Source of the DNA: Streptomyces sp. CCM_MD2014
GTDB lineage: Bacteria; Actinomycetota; Actinomycetes; Streptomycetales; Streptomycetaceae
Direction of reading: 5' to 3'
Assembly (NCBI RefSeq): GCF_000772045.1
Contig: NZ_CP009754.1
Coordinates: forward strand, 7,936,001 to 8,000,000
DNA length: 64,000 nt
Shown piece by piece: positions 36,211 to 44,604 of this stretch. Each line of letters starts with the position of its first letter. Within the stretch, counting starts at the first letter, position 1. The notes under the pieces are model-generated. The model did not search any database. It had not been told where the DNA came from and saw nothing but the letters and a program-made list of their open reading frames with translations. Position numbers and translations under genes: made by a program.

Positions 36211-37389
36211 ATGACCACCACGCCCACCCCTGCTTCCGAACAGCTCGCCTCCGAAGATGCTGCCGAACCGCTGACGCGTCAGCTGTCGCACCAGGTCTCC
36301 CAGTCCGTGTTCGACGGCTCCCGGCTGCGGGTCGTCCTCCTGGTGGAGGTCTACGACGGAGCCCAGCAGCGGTTCCTCGAGACCTACGAGAACCTGCGCA
36401 GCCACGTCGAGTCCGTCCCCGGGCACATCGGCGAGCAGTTGTGCCAGTCCATCGAGAACCCCTCCCAGTGGCTCATCACCAGCGAGTGGGAGAGCGCACC
36501 GCCGTTCCTGAACTGGGTGAGCAGCGAGGAGCACGTGCGGATGGTCAAGCCGCTGCACAGCTGCGTACGGGACACCAGGTCGCTCCGTTTCCACGTGGTC
36601 CGCGAGACCGGCCGCCCGGAGAACGGCGCCGAACCGGCCCGGGGCGGACTGCAGGCGGCGCCCCGCGTCGGCGACGGCGTCATCCGGCACGCGCTCACCT
36701 TCACGGTGAAGCCGGGCAGCGAGGAAGCGGTGGGCAAGATCCTCGCCGACTACGCCTCGCCCGAGCCGCGGGTCGACGACACCACGCGACTGTGCCGTAC
36801 GTCCCTGTTCCTGCACGGCAACCGGGTGGTGCGGGCCATCGAGGTGCGCGGCGACCTGCTCGCGGCCCTGCGGCACGTCGCGGAGCAGCCCGAGGTGCGG
36901 GCCGTCGAGGAGGCCATCAACCCCTACCTGGAGCAGGACCGGGACCTCGCCGACCCGGAGTCGGCCCGGGTGTTCTACACGCGGGCGGCGCTGCCCGCCG
37001 TCCACCACGTGACCGCGGGCGAGGTGAGCGGCGCGGCACAGCGGCACGCGCTGTCGTACCCGGCACGGCCGGGCTGCGGCATGCGGCTGGCGCAGCTGCT
37101 CGCCGAGCGCGACGAGGCGGCGGCCGGGGATCCGCGCAGCCCCGTCCTGTGCAGCACCATCTTCCAGCGCGACGACGTCGTCGTGCGGCTGGTCGACGTA
37201 CGGGGCGACCTCCACGACGGCGACCCCGCCGTGACCCTCGGCCTGCCGGACCCCGGCCGGGTGTCCGAGCTGACGACCCTCCTGGACGGCTTCACGGACG
37301 CCGGTTCCCCGACGGGCGGCGGACTCGTCCGCGCGCTCGAGGGGGCCCGGATGGAGCTGGTCACCGACCGGCGGGCACCGGACGCCTGA
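36211..37389 (+). CDS. ABM plus SchA/CurD-like domain protein
   Basis: A 392-residue protein with three consecutive modules. Residues ~30-135 resemble an antibiotic-biosynthesis monooxygenase (ferredoxin-like dimeric) domain (LRVVLLVEVYDGAQQRF, LITSEWESAPPFLNWVSSEE). Two SchA/CurD-like repeats follow, at ~155-260 (IRHALTFTVKPGSEEAV, VVRAIEVRGDL) and ~275-380 (QRHALSYPARPGCGM, VVRLVDVRGDL). SchA/CurD proteins accompany spore-pigment type II polyketide clusters, but no PKS gene is in this window. The convergent O-methyltransferase could be a tailoring partner. The precise reaction is unknown. Confidence 0.78.
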   Translation: MTTTPTPASEQLASEDAAEPLTRQLSHQVSQSVFDGSRLRVVLLVEVYDGAQQRFLETYENLRSHVESVPGHIGEQLCQSIENPSQWLITSEWESAPPFLNWVSSEEHVRMVKPLHSCVRDTRSLRFHVVRETGRPENGAEPARGGLQAAPRVGDGVIRHALTFTVKPGSEEAVGKILADYASPEPRVDDTTRLCRTSLFLHGNRVVRAIEVRGDLLAALRHVAEQPEVRAVEEAINPYLEQDRDLADPESARVFYTRAALPAVHHVTAGEVSGAAQRHALSYPARPGCGMRLAQLLAERDEAAAGDPRSPVLCSTIFQRDDVVVRLVDVRGDLHDGDPAVTLGLPDPGRVSELTTLLDGFTDAGSPTGGGLVRALEGARMELVTDRRAPDA

Positions 37390-37402
37390 ACGGCCGCACC
37401 CA

Positions 37403-37448
37403 CGCGTCGGCCGCCGCACCGCTTCCGAGCGGTCCGGCGGCCGACGCG
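37403..37448. terminator. Strong nested hairpin between the SchA/CurD and methyltransferase genes
   Basis: A 14-bp outer stem (CGCGTCGGCCGCCG with CGGCGGCCGACGCG) encloses a 6-bp inner stem (ACCGCT with AGCGGT). It lies between two convergent genes and should terminate both. Confidence 0.85.
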
Positions 37449-37467
37449 CGTGCGTCCGGGGGTCAGC

Positions 37468-38496
37468 TCACTTCGGCACCGTGCAGTCGAAGGCGTGCAG
37501 GTACGGGTTGACCGGGCGGATGTCGTCGATGACGAGGCCCGCGTCGGTCAGCCGGCCGACCATGCTGTCGGTGGTGTGCTTGGCGCCGCCGACGTTGAGG
37601 AGCAGCAGCAGGTCCATGGCGGTGCTGAACCGCATCGACGGGGTGTCGTCCACGAGGTTCTCGATGACGACGACCCGGGCACCGGGACCCCCGGCCGCCA
37701 TGACGTTGCGCAGGGCGCGGGCGGTGCTGTCGTCGTCCCACTCCAGAATGTTCTTGATGACGTACACGTCGGCCCGCACGGGGACGGCCTCGCGGCAGTC
37801 GCCCGGCACGATGCGCACCCGGTCCGCGAGCGAACCGCCCTCGCGCAGCCGGGGGTCGGCGTTCTCGACCACGCGCGGCAGGTCGAGCAGGGTGCCCCGC
37901 ATGGCCGGGTACTTCTCCAGCAGGCTCGCCACCACGTGGCCCTGGCCGCCGCCGATGTCGGCGACCGAACCGCTCGCCGACAGGTCGAGGAGTGCGGCGA
38001 CGTCCTGGGCCGACTGCCGGCTGGACGTCGTCATGGCACGGTTGAAGACCTCGGCCGACTGCGGCGCGTCCTCGTTGAGGTAGGTGAAGAACTCCTTGCC
38101 GTACAGGCCCTCGACGACGTTGGAGCCGGTGCGCACCGCCTCGTCGAGCAGGGGCCAGGCGTCCCAGGTCCACGGTTCGGTGCACCACAGGGTGATGTTG
38201 CGCAGGCTGTGCGGGTCGTCCTCGCGCAGCAGCCGGGACATGTCGGTGTGCGCGAACGTCCCGTTCTTGTGCTCGGTGAAGACGCCGTAGCAGGTCAGGG
38301 CGCGCAGCAGCCGGCGCAGCGGCTTGGGCTCGGTCTTCACCGCGGCCGCGAGGTCCTCCACGGCCATGGGGGTGTCGCCGAGCGCGTCGGCGACGCCGAG
38401 CCGTGCGGCCGCGCGGAGGGCGGCGGCACATGCCGCCCCGAACACGAGCTCCCGCAGCCGCATCGGCGGGGGTGGGGCAGTCTGTGCGGTCGTCAT
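37468..38496 (-). CDS. O-methyltransferase, PF00891 type
   Basis: A 342-residue two-domain methyltransferase. The N-terminal winged-helix dimerisation domain (residues ~15-100) contains LGVADALGDTPMAVEDLAAA. The SAM domain has VADIGGGQGHVVASLLEKYP, VPVRADVYVIKNILEWDDDS and the typical end ITNLV-like VVVIENLVDD. The family includes O-methyltransferases of aromatic polyketides. It is convergent with the SchA/CurD protein, which strengthens a secondary-metabolite role. The ATG at 38496 follows GGAAGGAAAG. The substrate is unknown. Confidence 0.88.
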   Translation of the reverse strand: MTTAQTAPPPPMRLRELVFGAACAAALRAAARLGVADALGDTPMAVEDLAAAVKTEPKPLRRLLRALTCYGVFTEHKNGTFAHTDMSRLLREDDPHSLRNITLWCTEPWTWDAWPLLDEAVRTGSNVVEGLYGKEFFTYLNEDAPQSAEVFNRAMTTSSRQSAQDVAALLDLSASGSVADIGGGQGHVVASLLEKYPAMRGTLLDLPRVVENADPRLREGGSLADRVRIVPGDCREAVPVRADVYVIKNILEWDDDSTARALRNVMAAGGPGARVVVIENLVDDTPSMRFSTAMDLLLLLNVGGAKHTTDSMVGRLTDAGLVIDDIRPVNPYLHAFDCTVPK

Positions 38497-38560
38497 GTGC
38501 CGCTTTCCTTCCTTCTTCGGTCCATGGGCCTTCTTCGGGCCACGGGTCGTTGCGGCCGGC

Positions 38561-39631
38561 TCAGCACAGACCCGCGGGCTTGGAGGCGCCGCAGGTGTTG
38601 CCGGTGAAGGTGTTGCTCTTGGCGGTGTCACCGGTCCCGGCGTTGACCAGGTCGGCGGGGGAGTTGTCGCTCAGCCGGTTGCCGTTGATCTCGTTCTTCG
38701 CGTTGGCGGTGCCCACCATGCTCGCGGCCAGGACGATGCCGCCCGACATCGACGACTTGCCCGCGTTGCCCTCGACCGTGTTGTCGGCGACCAGGACCTT
38801 CTCGACCCCGGTCAGCACGATGCCGGAACCCTGGAGCGCCTCCAGCCGGTCGGTCTTCGGGCACGACTTGTTGTTGCGCACGACGTGGTTGTCGCGCACG
38901 ACCAGGTCGCCGGCCTTGGGCGTGTTCTCGTCGCCGACGACGAAGACGCCCGCGCAGTTGCCGGCGATGTGGTTGTCCGCGACGGCGAGGTTGCGCAGGC
39001 GCCGGACGGTGACGCCGATGCGGTTGCCCTCGAGCCGGTTGTGCGCGACGAGCGTGCCCTCGGTGTCGGCGGCGCCCTCCTCGGCCTTGATGTTGTTGGC
39101 GAGGAAGATGCCCGCGTCGCCGTTGTCGCGGGCGGTGTTGCCGCGGAAGACGCCGTGGACCGAGCGCTCCTGGGCGATGCCCCAGACGCCGTTCTTCACG
39201 GCGTTCACGTTGCGGACCGTCAGCCCGTCGGTGGCCATGGAGAACACACCGGTACGGGTGAACCCGGTCACCGTCAGGTCGGCGACGGTGACGCCCTTGA
39301 CGTTCTCGTCCTTCGTGCCGATCACGCAGATGCCGTTGCCGCCCTCGGCACAGGTGTTGTCGGCCGCCTTCTTCGTGCTGGGCTTGATGACCGTACTGCG
39401 GCCCACGCCCCGCAGGGTCAGCCCGGGGGTGCTCACCTTGACGCTCTCGTGGTAGACGCCGGGAGTGACCAGGACGGTGTCGCCCGAGCCGGCGGCGTCC
39501 ACCGCCTTCTGGATCGACTCCCCGGGGTGGACCACGTGGGTCAGGGGGACGGAGGACGCCGGGGCCGCACCGAGCCCCGTTCCGATCATCGCTGCGGTGC
39601 ACACGAGGTACACGACATGGCATTTCTTCAT
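38561..39631 (-). CDS. Secreted right-handed beta-helix protein (NosD/pectate-lyase-like)
   Basis: A 356-residue exported protein. The Sec signal ends near GLGAAPASS. The mature protein begins HVVHPGESIQKAVDAAGSGD and VLVTPGVYHESV, the usual cap of NosD/CASH parallel beta-helices, and continues with many short repeats containing N-x-AxGN or DNxVxGN (NHIAGNCAGVFVVGDENTP, DNTVEGNAGKSSMSGGIVLA). Four cysteines in CAEGGNGIC and near the end could form disulfides. Carbohydrate binding or lyase activity is possible; no catalytic residues can be assigned. Confidence 0.85.
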   Translation of the reverse strand: MKKCHVVYLVCTAAMIGTGLGAAPASSVPLTHVVHPGESIQKAVDAAGSGDTVLVTPGVYHESVKVSTPGLTLRGVGRSTVIKPSTKKAADNTCAEGGNGICVIGTKDENVKGVTVADLTVTGFTRTGVFSMATDGLTVRNVNAVKNGVWGIAQERSVHGVFRGNTARDNGDAGIFLANNIKAEEGAADTEGTLVAHNRLEGNRIGVTVRRLRNLAVADNHIAGNCAGVFVVGDENTPKAGDLVVRDNHVVRNNKSCPKTDRLEALQGSGIVLTGVEKVLVADNTVEGNAGKSSMSGGIVLAASMVGTANAKNEINGNRLSDNSPADLVNAGTGDTAKSNTFTGNTCGASKPAGLC

Positions 39632-39775
39632 ATTCCGAAAGGTATGCCTGAAATATTCCCCGACGGCAGGGATGCGCCATCCGACGGCGTGTCATGAACG
39701 GGCGCTGAAAGGGCGGTTCGCGGGCACAAGGCGTACGTGATCTTCGTGTACGCCATCCGGGGAGGGACGACCATC

Positions 39776-40564
39776 GTGACCGTGCCTGAACACCGTGTCC
39801 GAGACGGAAGCGCGAGGCGTCGCTTCGACCTCCGGGCGACCACCGTGACGTTCGGCCTCGCCGCCATGGCCCTGGTCCTGGCGGGATGGGTCGTGCGGAT
39901 GGTGTACGACGCGGCGCAGCGGCGACCGGTCTGGGTGTTCGCCCTGGTGCTCGGCGCGACCGCGGCCGTCCTCCTGGGCCGGCGCGCGCGGGGCCGGCAC
40001 ACCGCCGAGCGGGCGGCCCTGCGCACGACGGACGCCCTGGCGGCGGCCACGGCGACGACGCTGGACGCGCTGGAGGAGGACCAGGCGCCGGCGCGGTGCG
40101 CGAGCGGTGAGGAGACCACCGTGGTCCTCCCCACCGGGTACGAGGAACTCGGCCCCGACGAGTTCGAGGAGGCGATAGCGGAGCTGTGCCGGCGGGACGG
40201 CTGCTTGGACGTCGAGGTCGTGGGCGGGGCGGGCGACCTCGGCGCCGACGTGCTGGCGGTGACGCCCGACGGGCGGCGGATCGTCATCCAGTGCAAGCGC
40301 TACAGCGAGGACCACAAGGTCGGCTCCCAGGACCTCCAGCGCTTCGGCGGCACCTGCTTCACCGTCCACGGGGCCGACGTGGCGGTCCTGGTCGCCAGCA
40401 CGGAGTTCACCGCACCGGCCGTCGACTACGCCGAGCGGTGCGGCATAGTCTGCGTGAACGAGGAGCGGCTGCGCGACTGGTGTCAGCAGGGCGGGCCGGC
40501 GCCCTGGGAGCTGCCCCCGCCCGGCGAGGACGGGGTGGAGCCCGAGGACCGGGCGTCGTGGTGA
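39776..40564 (+). CDS. Membrane-anchored Mrr-type restriction endonuclease-like protein
   Basis: A 262-residue protein. Two N-terminal spans (residues ~20-45, VTFGLAAMALVLAGWVV, and ~53-72, VWVFALVLGATAAVLLG) are followed by a cytosolic linker and an Mrr_cat PD-(D/E)xK domain from ~115. The domain shows DEFEEAIAELCRRDGC, then GDLGADVLAVTPDG (Asp) and RIVIQCKRY (Q-x-K core), and ends VDYAERCGIVCVNEERLRDW. Mrr nucleases cut methylated or foreign DNA. GTG 39776 has GGAGGG 9 bases upstream. No methylase or partner gene is adjacent. Confidence 0.87.
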   Translation: MTVPEHRVRDGSARRRFDLRATTVTFGLAAMALVLAGWVVRMVYDAAQRRPVWVFALVLGATAAVLLGRRARGRHTAERAALRTTDALAAATATTLDALEEDQAPARCASGEETTVVLPTGYEELGPDEFEEAIAELCRRDGCLDVEVVGGAGDLGADVLAVTPDGRRIVIQCKRYSEDHKVGSQDLQRFGGTCFTVHGADVAVLVASTEFTAPAVDYAERCGIVCVNEERLRDWCQQGGPAPWELPPPGEDGVEPEDRASW

Positions 40565-40638
40565 GCCGGCCGGCCCGTCCGCCCGCGGTCGGCGGGGGGA
40601 GCGGGGATTTCGCGTCGCACGGTGGCAACCTGGGCCTC

Positions 40639-41175
40639 ATGGGCAAGACCGCGCTGATCGTCATCGACATGATCAACACCTACGACCACCAGGACGCCGA
40701 GTTCCTGATCCCCGCCGTGGAATCCGTACTGCCGAAGGTGACCGGCCTGCTGGAGCGGGCGCGGCGGCAGGGGGTTCCCGTGATCTACGTCAACGACAAC
40801 TTCGGGGAGTGGCGCTCGCACCACGGCGAGATCCTCGACAAGGCCCTCTCGGGGCCGCACTCCCGGCTCGTCGAGCCGCTGAAGCCCGACGAGTCCTCCC
40901 TCTTCGTGGTCAAGGCACGCCACTCCGTCTTCTTCGAGACCCCGCTGACCTATCTGCTCCACCAGCAGGGAATCGACCGGCTCGTGCTGTGCGGGCAGGT
41001 GACCGAGCAGTGCGTGCTCTACTCGGCGCTGGACGCCCACATCCGCCATCTGCAGGTGATCGTGCCGCGCGACGCGGTCGCCCACATCCACGCCGATCTG
41101 GCGGACGCGGCACTGCGCATGATGGAACGGAACATGGGCGCCCGCGTGTGCGACAGCGCCGAGTTGTGGACGTGA
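40639..41175 (+). CDS. Isochorismatase-like cysteine hydrolase
   Basis: A 178-residue alpha/beta hydrolase of the isochorismatase/nicotinamidase superfamily. The triad residues are visible: Asp in LIVIDMINTYDH, Lys in FVVKARHSVFFETPL, and the nucleophilic Cys in LCGQVTEQCVLYSALDAHIR. A cis-peptide-type VTEQCV turn is present. The physiological amide or ester substrate is not predictable. It is 74 bp after the Mrr-type gene on the same strand, so co-transcription is possible. Confidence 0.9.
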   Translation: MGKTALIVIDMINTYDHQDAEFLIPAVESVLPKVTGLLERARRQGVPVIYVNDNFGEWRSHHGEILDKALSGPHSRLVEPLKPDESSLFVVKARHSVFFETPLTYLLHQQGIDRLVLCGQVTEQCVLYSALDAHIRHLQVIVPRDAVAHIHADLADAALRMMERNMGARVCDSAELWT

Positions 41176-41215
41176 GACGACCGCCGCCGGACGGTGGCGG
41201 GGCGGTTGGGCCGCG

Positions 41216-41707
41216 TCAGGTCCGAAGGCTGCGGACGGGCAGGACGACCTGCGCCGCCGTGGAGAGCGTCTCCTTGTCGTTGGCGAAGGCGGCGACCGCC
41301 GCGCCGTCACCGGTCTCGCCGCCGGACCAGGGCCGGGTGGCGAAGATGAGGCAGGCGTACCCCCGCTCGTCCACCGCCGCCCGCCACCGCGGGGTGGGAA
41401 CGAACTGGGCGTTGACGCCCGGCATGGTGAGGGCCGCCGCGCCCGGTACGACGAGCAGGCCGATCGGCAGGCCGGGCAGGACGGTGCCGTCGAGCACCGT
41501 GTCGCCGCCCACCGCGAGCCCGGAACGGCTCAGCAGCCCCTCCACGGCGGCCGGGGTCGCCTCGGGGCCGCCCTCCCCGTCGCCGAGGGAACAGGCGAGA
41601 AGGAAGGGAACGTCGCCGTCGGGCGTCTCCCGGCTCCAGCACATGATGACGAGCGTGCCGAGGTCGGCGGTTCGCAGGGGGCGCGGGTCAGTGGAGATCG
41701 AGGTCAC
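41216..41707 (-). CDS. Streptomyces-type hypothetical protein (possibly DUF5949)
   Basis: A ~163-residue soluble protein (VTSISTDPRPLRTADLGTLV start). It contains PDGDVPFLLACSLGDGEGGP, a hydrophobic middle (LPIGLLVVPGAAALTMPGV) and ends ETLSTAAQVVLPVRSLRT. From memory this resembles the Streptomyces-restricted DUF5949 family, but I cannot confirm it. GTG 41707 is preferred over an upstream in-frame ATG (41734) because the latter adds a Cys-containing extension without a ribosome site. It is convergent with the hydrolase. Function unknown. Confidence 0.65.
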   Translation of the reverse strand: MTSISTDPRPLRTADLGTLVIMCWSRETPDGDVPFLLACSLGDGEGGPEATPAAVEGLLSRSGLAVGGDTVLDGTVLPGLPIGLLVVPGAAALTMPGVNAQFVPTPRWRAAVDERGYACLIFATRPWSGGETGDGAAVAAFANDKETLSTAAQVVLPVRSLRT

Positions 41708-41954
41708 CGCGAAACCGTAAGCGCACGCGGCCACGCGCCTGCCCGGCCGTCACCCGACCGGACGACACTCTCGCGGTTCTTCACACGAACGAGGGGTGCC
41801 CGCCCGGGGTGTTGCCCGAGTTCGTCGCGGGGCACCTCCCGACCGCGTCCCCGGGCCGGTCGTCGGCCGTGCGGCGGTGGGTTCCTGCTCCGACCGGCCC
41901 AAGACGGGTGAGCCTGTGCGGCGGCGACCGGTCACCTGATGTAACAGTCATCTT

Positions 41955-42320
41955 ATGATCTGTAGACGAAATGATCGTCAGAGCGACGTGCGCGCTGCGC
42001 GTGGCCGCGGGATCCGCACCGCCGCGGCGGCGCTGGTCGCCGCCACCGCCCTCGGCGCGACCGGCCAGGCGGTGGCCGCGCCGTCGGTGCCCCTGCGCAC
42101 CGACTGGGACGCCATCGCCGCCTGCGAGTCCAGCGGCAACTGGCAGGCGAACACCGGCAACGGCTACTACGGCGGACTGCAGTTCGCGCCGTCGAGCTGG
42201 GTCGCGGCCGGCGGCCTCGAGTACGCCCCCCGCGCGGACCTCGCCAGCCGCGCCGAGCAGATCGCCGTGGCGGAACGCCTGGCCCGCATGCAGGGGATGG
42301 GTGCCTGGGGCTGCGCCTGA
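41955..42320 (+). CDS. Secreted transglycosylase-like (Rpf-type) small protein
   Basis: Up to 121 residues. After a basic and Ala-rich Sec signal (TAAAALVAATALGATGQAVA) comes an ~75-residue resuscitation-promoting-factor/lysozyme-like domain: DWDAIAACESSGNWQANTGN with the catalytic Glu in ACESSG, then GYYGGLQFAPSSW, and a C-terminal Cys (GAWGCA) pairing with the first. Rpf proteins cleave peptidoglycan and aid spore germination. The protein lacks any LysM or other wall-binding domain. The start may be ATG 41955 or GTG 41988; neither has a clear ribosome site. Confidence 0.85.
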   Translation: MICRRNDRQSDVRAARGRGIRTAAAALVAATALGATGQAVAAPSVPLRTDWDAIAACESSGNWQANTGNGYYGGLQFAPSSWVAAGGLEYAPRADLASRAEQIAVAERLARMQGMGAWGCA

Positions 42321-42490
42321 CAACGGCGCCGTCCCCGCCGGGTTGACCGGGTAGCCCGTGGGCGTGCACGTGGAGCCGATCACCGCCGTTCCCGTTTCCC
42401 CCGCGCGGTGGACGGGCAGTCCCCGGCGGGGGAGCAGAGTGGCGGTCCCGGACGTTGTGTACGCCGAGACGCCCGGGGCCGCCGTCGCCC

Positions 42491-43813
42491 TCAGCCGACG
42501 GGCTCCGCTGCGGGCCGCGGCAGACCGTAGTGCTCGCGCAGCGTGCTGCCCTCGTAGGCGCCGCGGAACAGGCCCCGCTGCCGCAGGATCGGCAGCACAT
42601 GGTCGGCGAACAGGTCGAAGCCGCCGGTCAGCCAGGGCGGCATGATGTTGAAGCCGTCGGCCGCGCCCTGCTCGAACCACTCCTGGACCTGGTCGGCGAC
42701 CTGCTCGGGCGTGCCGGCGACCACGCGGTGACCACGGGCACCCGCGAGACGGTGCAGGAGCTCGCGCACGGTGGGCTGTTCGCGGTCGATGATGTCCAGG
42801 ACCAGCCGGAAGCGGCTGCCGTTGCCGCGCTCGCCCCGGGTCTCGACGAGCTGCCGGGGCACGGGACCGTCCAGCTCGGCGGCGCTCAGCTCCAGCCCCA
42901 GCAGGCGCTGGAGCAGCTGCAGCGAGTACTCGGGCTGGGTGAGGTCGTCGAACTCCTTGTGCAGCGCCCGCGCCTCCGCCTCGGTCGAGCCGATGAACGG
43001 ACTGATGCCGGGCAGCACGAGCACCCGGCGCGGATCACGGCCCAGCGCCGCGGCCCGCGCCTTGAGGTCGGCGTAGAACTCCTGACCGCTGCGGAGCGTC
43101 TGGTGCGCCGTGAACACGGCCTCGGCGTGCGCGGCGGCGAAGGAGCGGCCGTGCTCGGACGACCCCGCCTGGACGTACACCGGGCGGCCCTGCGGGGAGC
43201 GGGGGAGGTTCAGCGGTCCGCGCACCCTCAGACGGCGGCCCGTGTGGTTGATCTCGTGAATGCGGTCGGTGTCGGCGAAGACGCCGGTCTTCTGGTCGAC
43301 GACCAGTGCCTCGTCCTCCCAGCTGTCCCACAGCTTCGTCACGACTTCCACGAACTCCCGGGCGCGGTCGTACCGTTCCGCGTGCACGGGGTGCTCGTCG
43401 AGGCCGAAGTTCCCGGCCGCCTGCGGGGCGCCGGTGGTGACGATGTTCCAGCCCGCCCGGCCCCCGCTCAGATGGTCGAGCGAGGAGAACAGCCGGGCCA
43501 GGTTGTACGGCTCGGTGTAGGTGGTCGAGGCGGTGGCGATCAGACCGATGCGTTCGGTGGCCGCGGCGATCGCCGACAGCCATGTGAAGGGTTCGAGCCG
43601 GAAGCGGCTCGCGTAGCGCACGTTGTCCGCCAGGGACGGGCCGTCGGCGAAGAACACGGCGTCGAAGGCTGCCGCCTCGGCCCGGCGGGCGAGGTCCTGG
43701 TAGAAGCCGATGTCCAGCAGCCGGTCGGGGTCGGTGCCGTGATGACGCCAGGCGGCCTCGTGGTGCCCGCCCGGGTAGACGAACAGGTTCAGGTGCAGTG
43801 TCCGGGCGCTCAT
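42491..43813 (-). CDS. LLM-class flavin-dependent monooxygenase (NtaA/SnaA/DszA type)
   Basis: A 440-residue two-component FMNH2-dependent monooxygenase of the luciferase-like superfamily. It begins LHLNLFVYPGGHHEAAWRHH and carries AFDAVFFADGPSLADNVRYA, GLIATASTTYTEPYNLARLF and SGGRAGWNIVTT, all NtaA/DszA hallmarks. It is the last gene of a sulfonate-type ABC operon and overlaps the ATPase gene by 4 bp, so it probably releases sulfite or oxidises an organosulfur compound after import. No flavin reductase is encoded beside it. The exact substrate is unknown. Confidence 0.9.
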   Translation of the reverse strand: MSARTLHLNLFVYPGGHHEAAWRHHGTDPDRLLDIGFYQDLARRAEAAAFDAVFFADGPSLADNVRYASRFRLEPFTWLSAIAAATERIGLIATASTTYTEPYNLARLFSSLDHLSGGRAGWNIVTTGAPQAAGNFGLDEHPVHAERYDRAREFVEVVTKLWDSWEDEALVVDQKTGVFADTDRIHEINHTGRRLRVRGPLNLPRSPQGRPVYVQAGSSEHGRSFAAAHAEAVFTAHQTLRSGQEFYADLKARAAALGRDPRRVLVLPGISPFIGSTEAEARALHKEFDDLTQPEYSLQLLQRLLGLELSAAELDGPVPRQLVETRGERGNGSRFRLVLDIIDREQPTVRELLHRLAGARGHRVVAGTPEQVADQVQEWFEQGAADGFNIMPPWLTGGFDLFADHVLPILRQRGLFRGAYEGSTLREHYGLPRPAAEPVG

Positions 43814-44604
43814 GCCGCCTTCTCCTCGCCGGTGTAGTCGGTGTCGTCGGTCATGTCGGTGCCGTCGGCGGTGTTCACTCCCAGCCGCTCCAGCAGCCGG
43901 TCACGGAGGGCCGCGTACGCGGTGCCGCCGTGCCGGCGTGGCGTCGGCAGCTCCACGGGAAGGTCGGCCGCGATCCGGCCCCGGTCCAGCACCACGATCC
44001 GGTCCGCGAGCGAGATGGCCTCGTCGACGTCGTGGGTGACGAGCAGCACGGCGGGCCGGTGCCGCTCGCACAGCCGCCGCAGCAGCGCGTGCATCCTGGT
44101 CCGGGTCAGTGCGTCGAGGGCGCCGAAGGGTTCGTCGGCGAGCAGCAGTCGGGGTTCGCGTACGAGGGACCGGGCGAGCGAGACGCGCTGTTGTTCACCG
44201 CCCGACAGCTCCACGGGCCAGGCCCGCTCGCGCCCGGCGAGCCCCACCTCGGCCAGGGCGTCCCGGCCCCGGTCCGCGGCGAAGGGGCCGGGCAGGCCGA
44301 GGACGACGTTGTCGAGCAGCCGCTTCCACGGCAGCAGCCGTGCGTCCTGGAAGACGACGGACACGTGCTCGGGCGCGGTCAGTGCGCCGCTGCCGGCCAC
44401 CTCGTGGTCGAGTCCCGCCAGGGCCCGCAGCAGCGTGCTCTTGCCGGAGCCGCTGCGGCCGAGGAGCGCCACGAACTCACCGGGTGCCACGGACAGGTCG
44501 AGCCCGTCCAGCACCCTGCGGTCACCGAAGGACCGCACCAGGTTCTCGACGCGGACCGCCGCGCGGTCCCCGCTCGTCCTCAGCCCGCCAGCGTGCGCCG
44601 CCAT
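43810..44604 (-). CDS. Sulfonate/nitrate-type ABC transporter ATP-binding protein (SsuB-like)
   Basis: A 264-residue ABC ATPase. Walker A is GRSGSGKSTLL, the Q-loop FQDARLLPWKRLLDNV (typical of SsuB/TauB), the signature LSGGEQQRVSLARSL, Walker B RLLLADEPFGALD and the H-loop LLVTHDVDEA. The C-terminus has an acidic Thr/Asp tail. The start ATG overlaps the permease stop region by 25 bp and has GGAGGG upstream; the stop overlaps the monooxygenase start. It energises the adjacent permease. Confidence 0.93.
   Translation of the reverse strand: MAAHAGGLRTSGDRAAVRVENLVRSFGDRRVLDGLDLSVAPGEFVALLGRSGSGKSTLLRALAGLDHEVAGSGALTAPEHVSVVFQDARLLPWKRLLDNVVLGLPGPFAADRGRDALAEVGLAGRERAWPVELSGGEQQRVSLARSLVREPRLLLADEPFGALDALTRTRMHALLRRLCERHRPAVLLVTHDVDEAISLADRIVVLDRGRIAADLPVELPTPRRHGGTAYAALRDRLLERLGVNTADGTDMTDDTDYTGEEKAA

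Noticed and set aside
41735..41954. Riboswitch upstream of the Rpf-like gene (ydaO/c-di-AMP type, seen at other rpf genes)
   Set aside because: The 220-bp region shows no recognisable conserved ydaO segments and no clear terminator stem.
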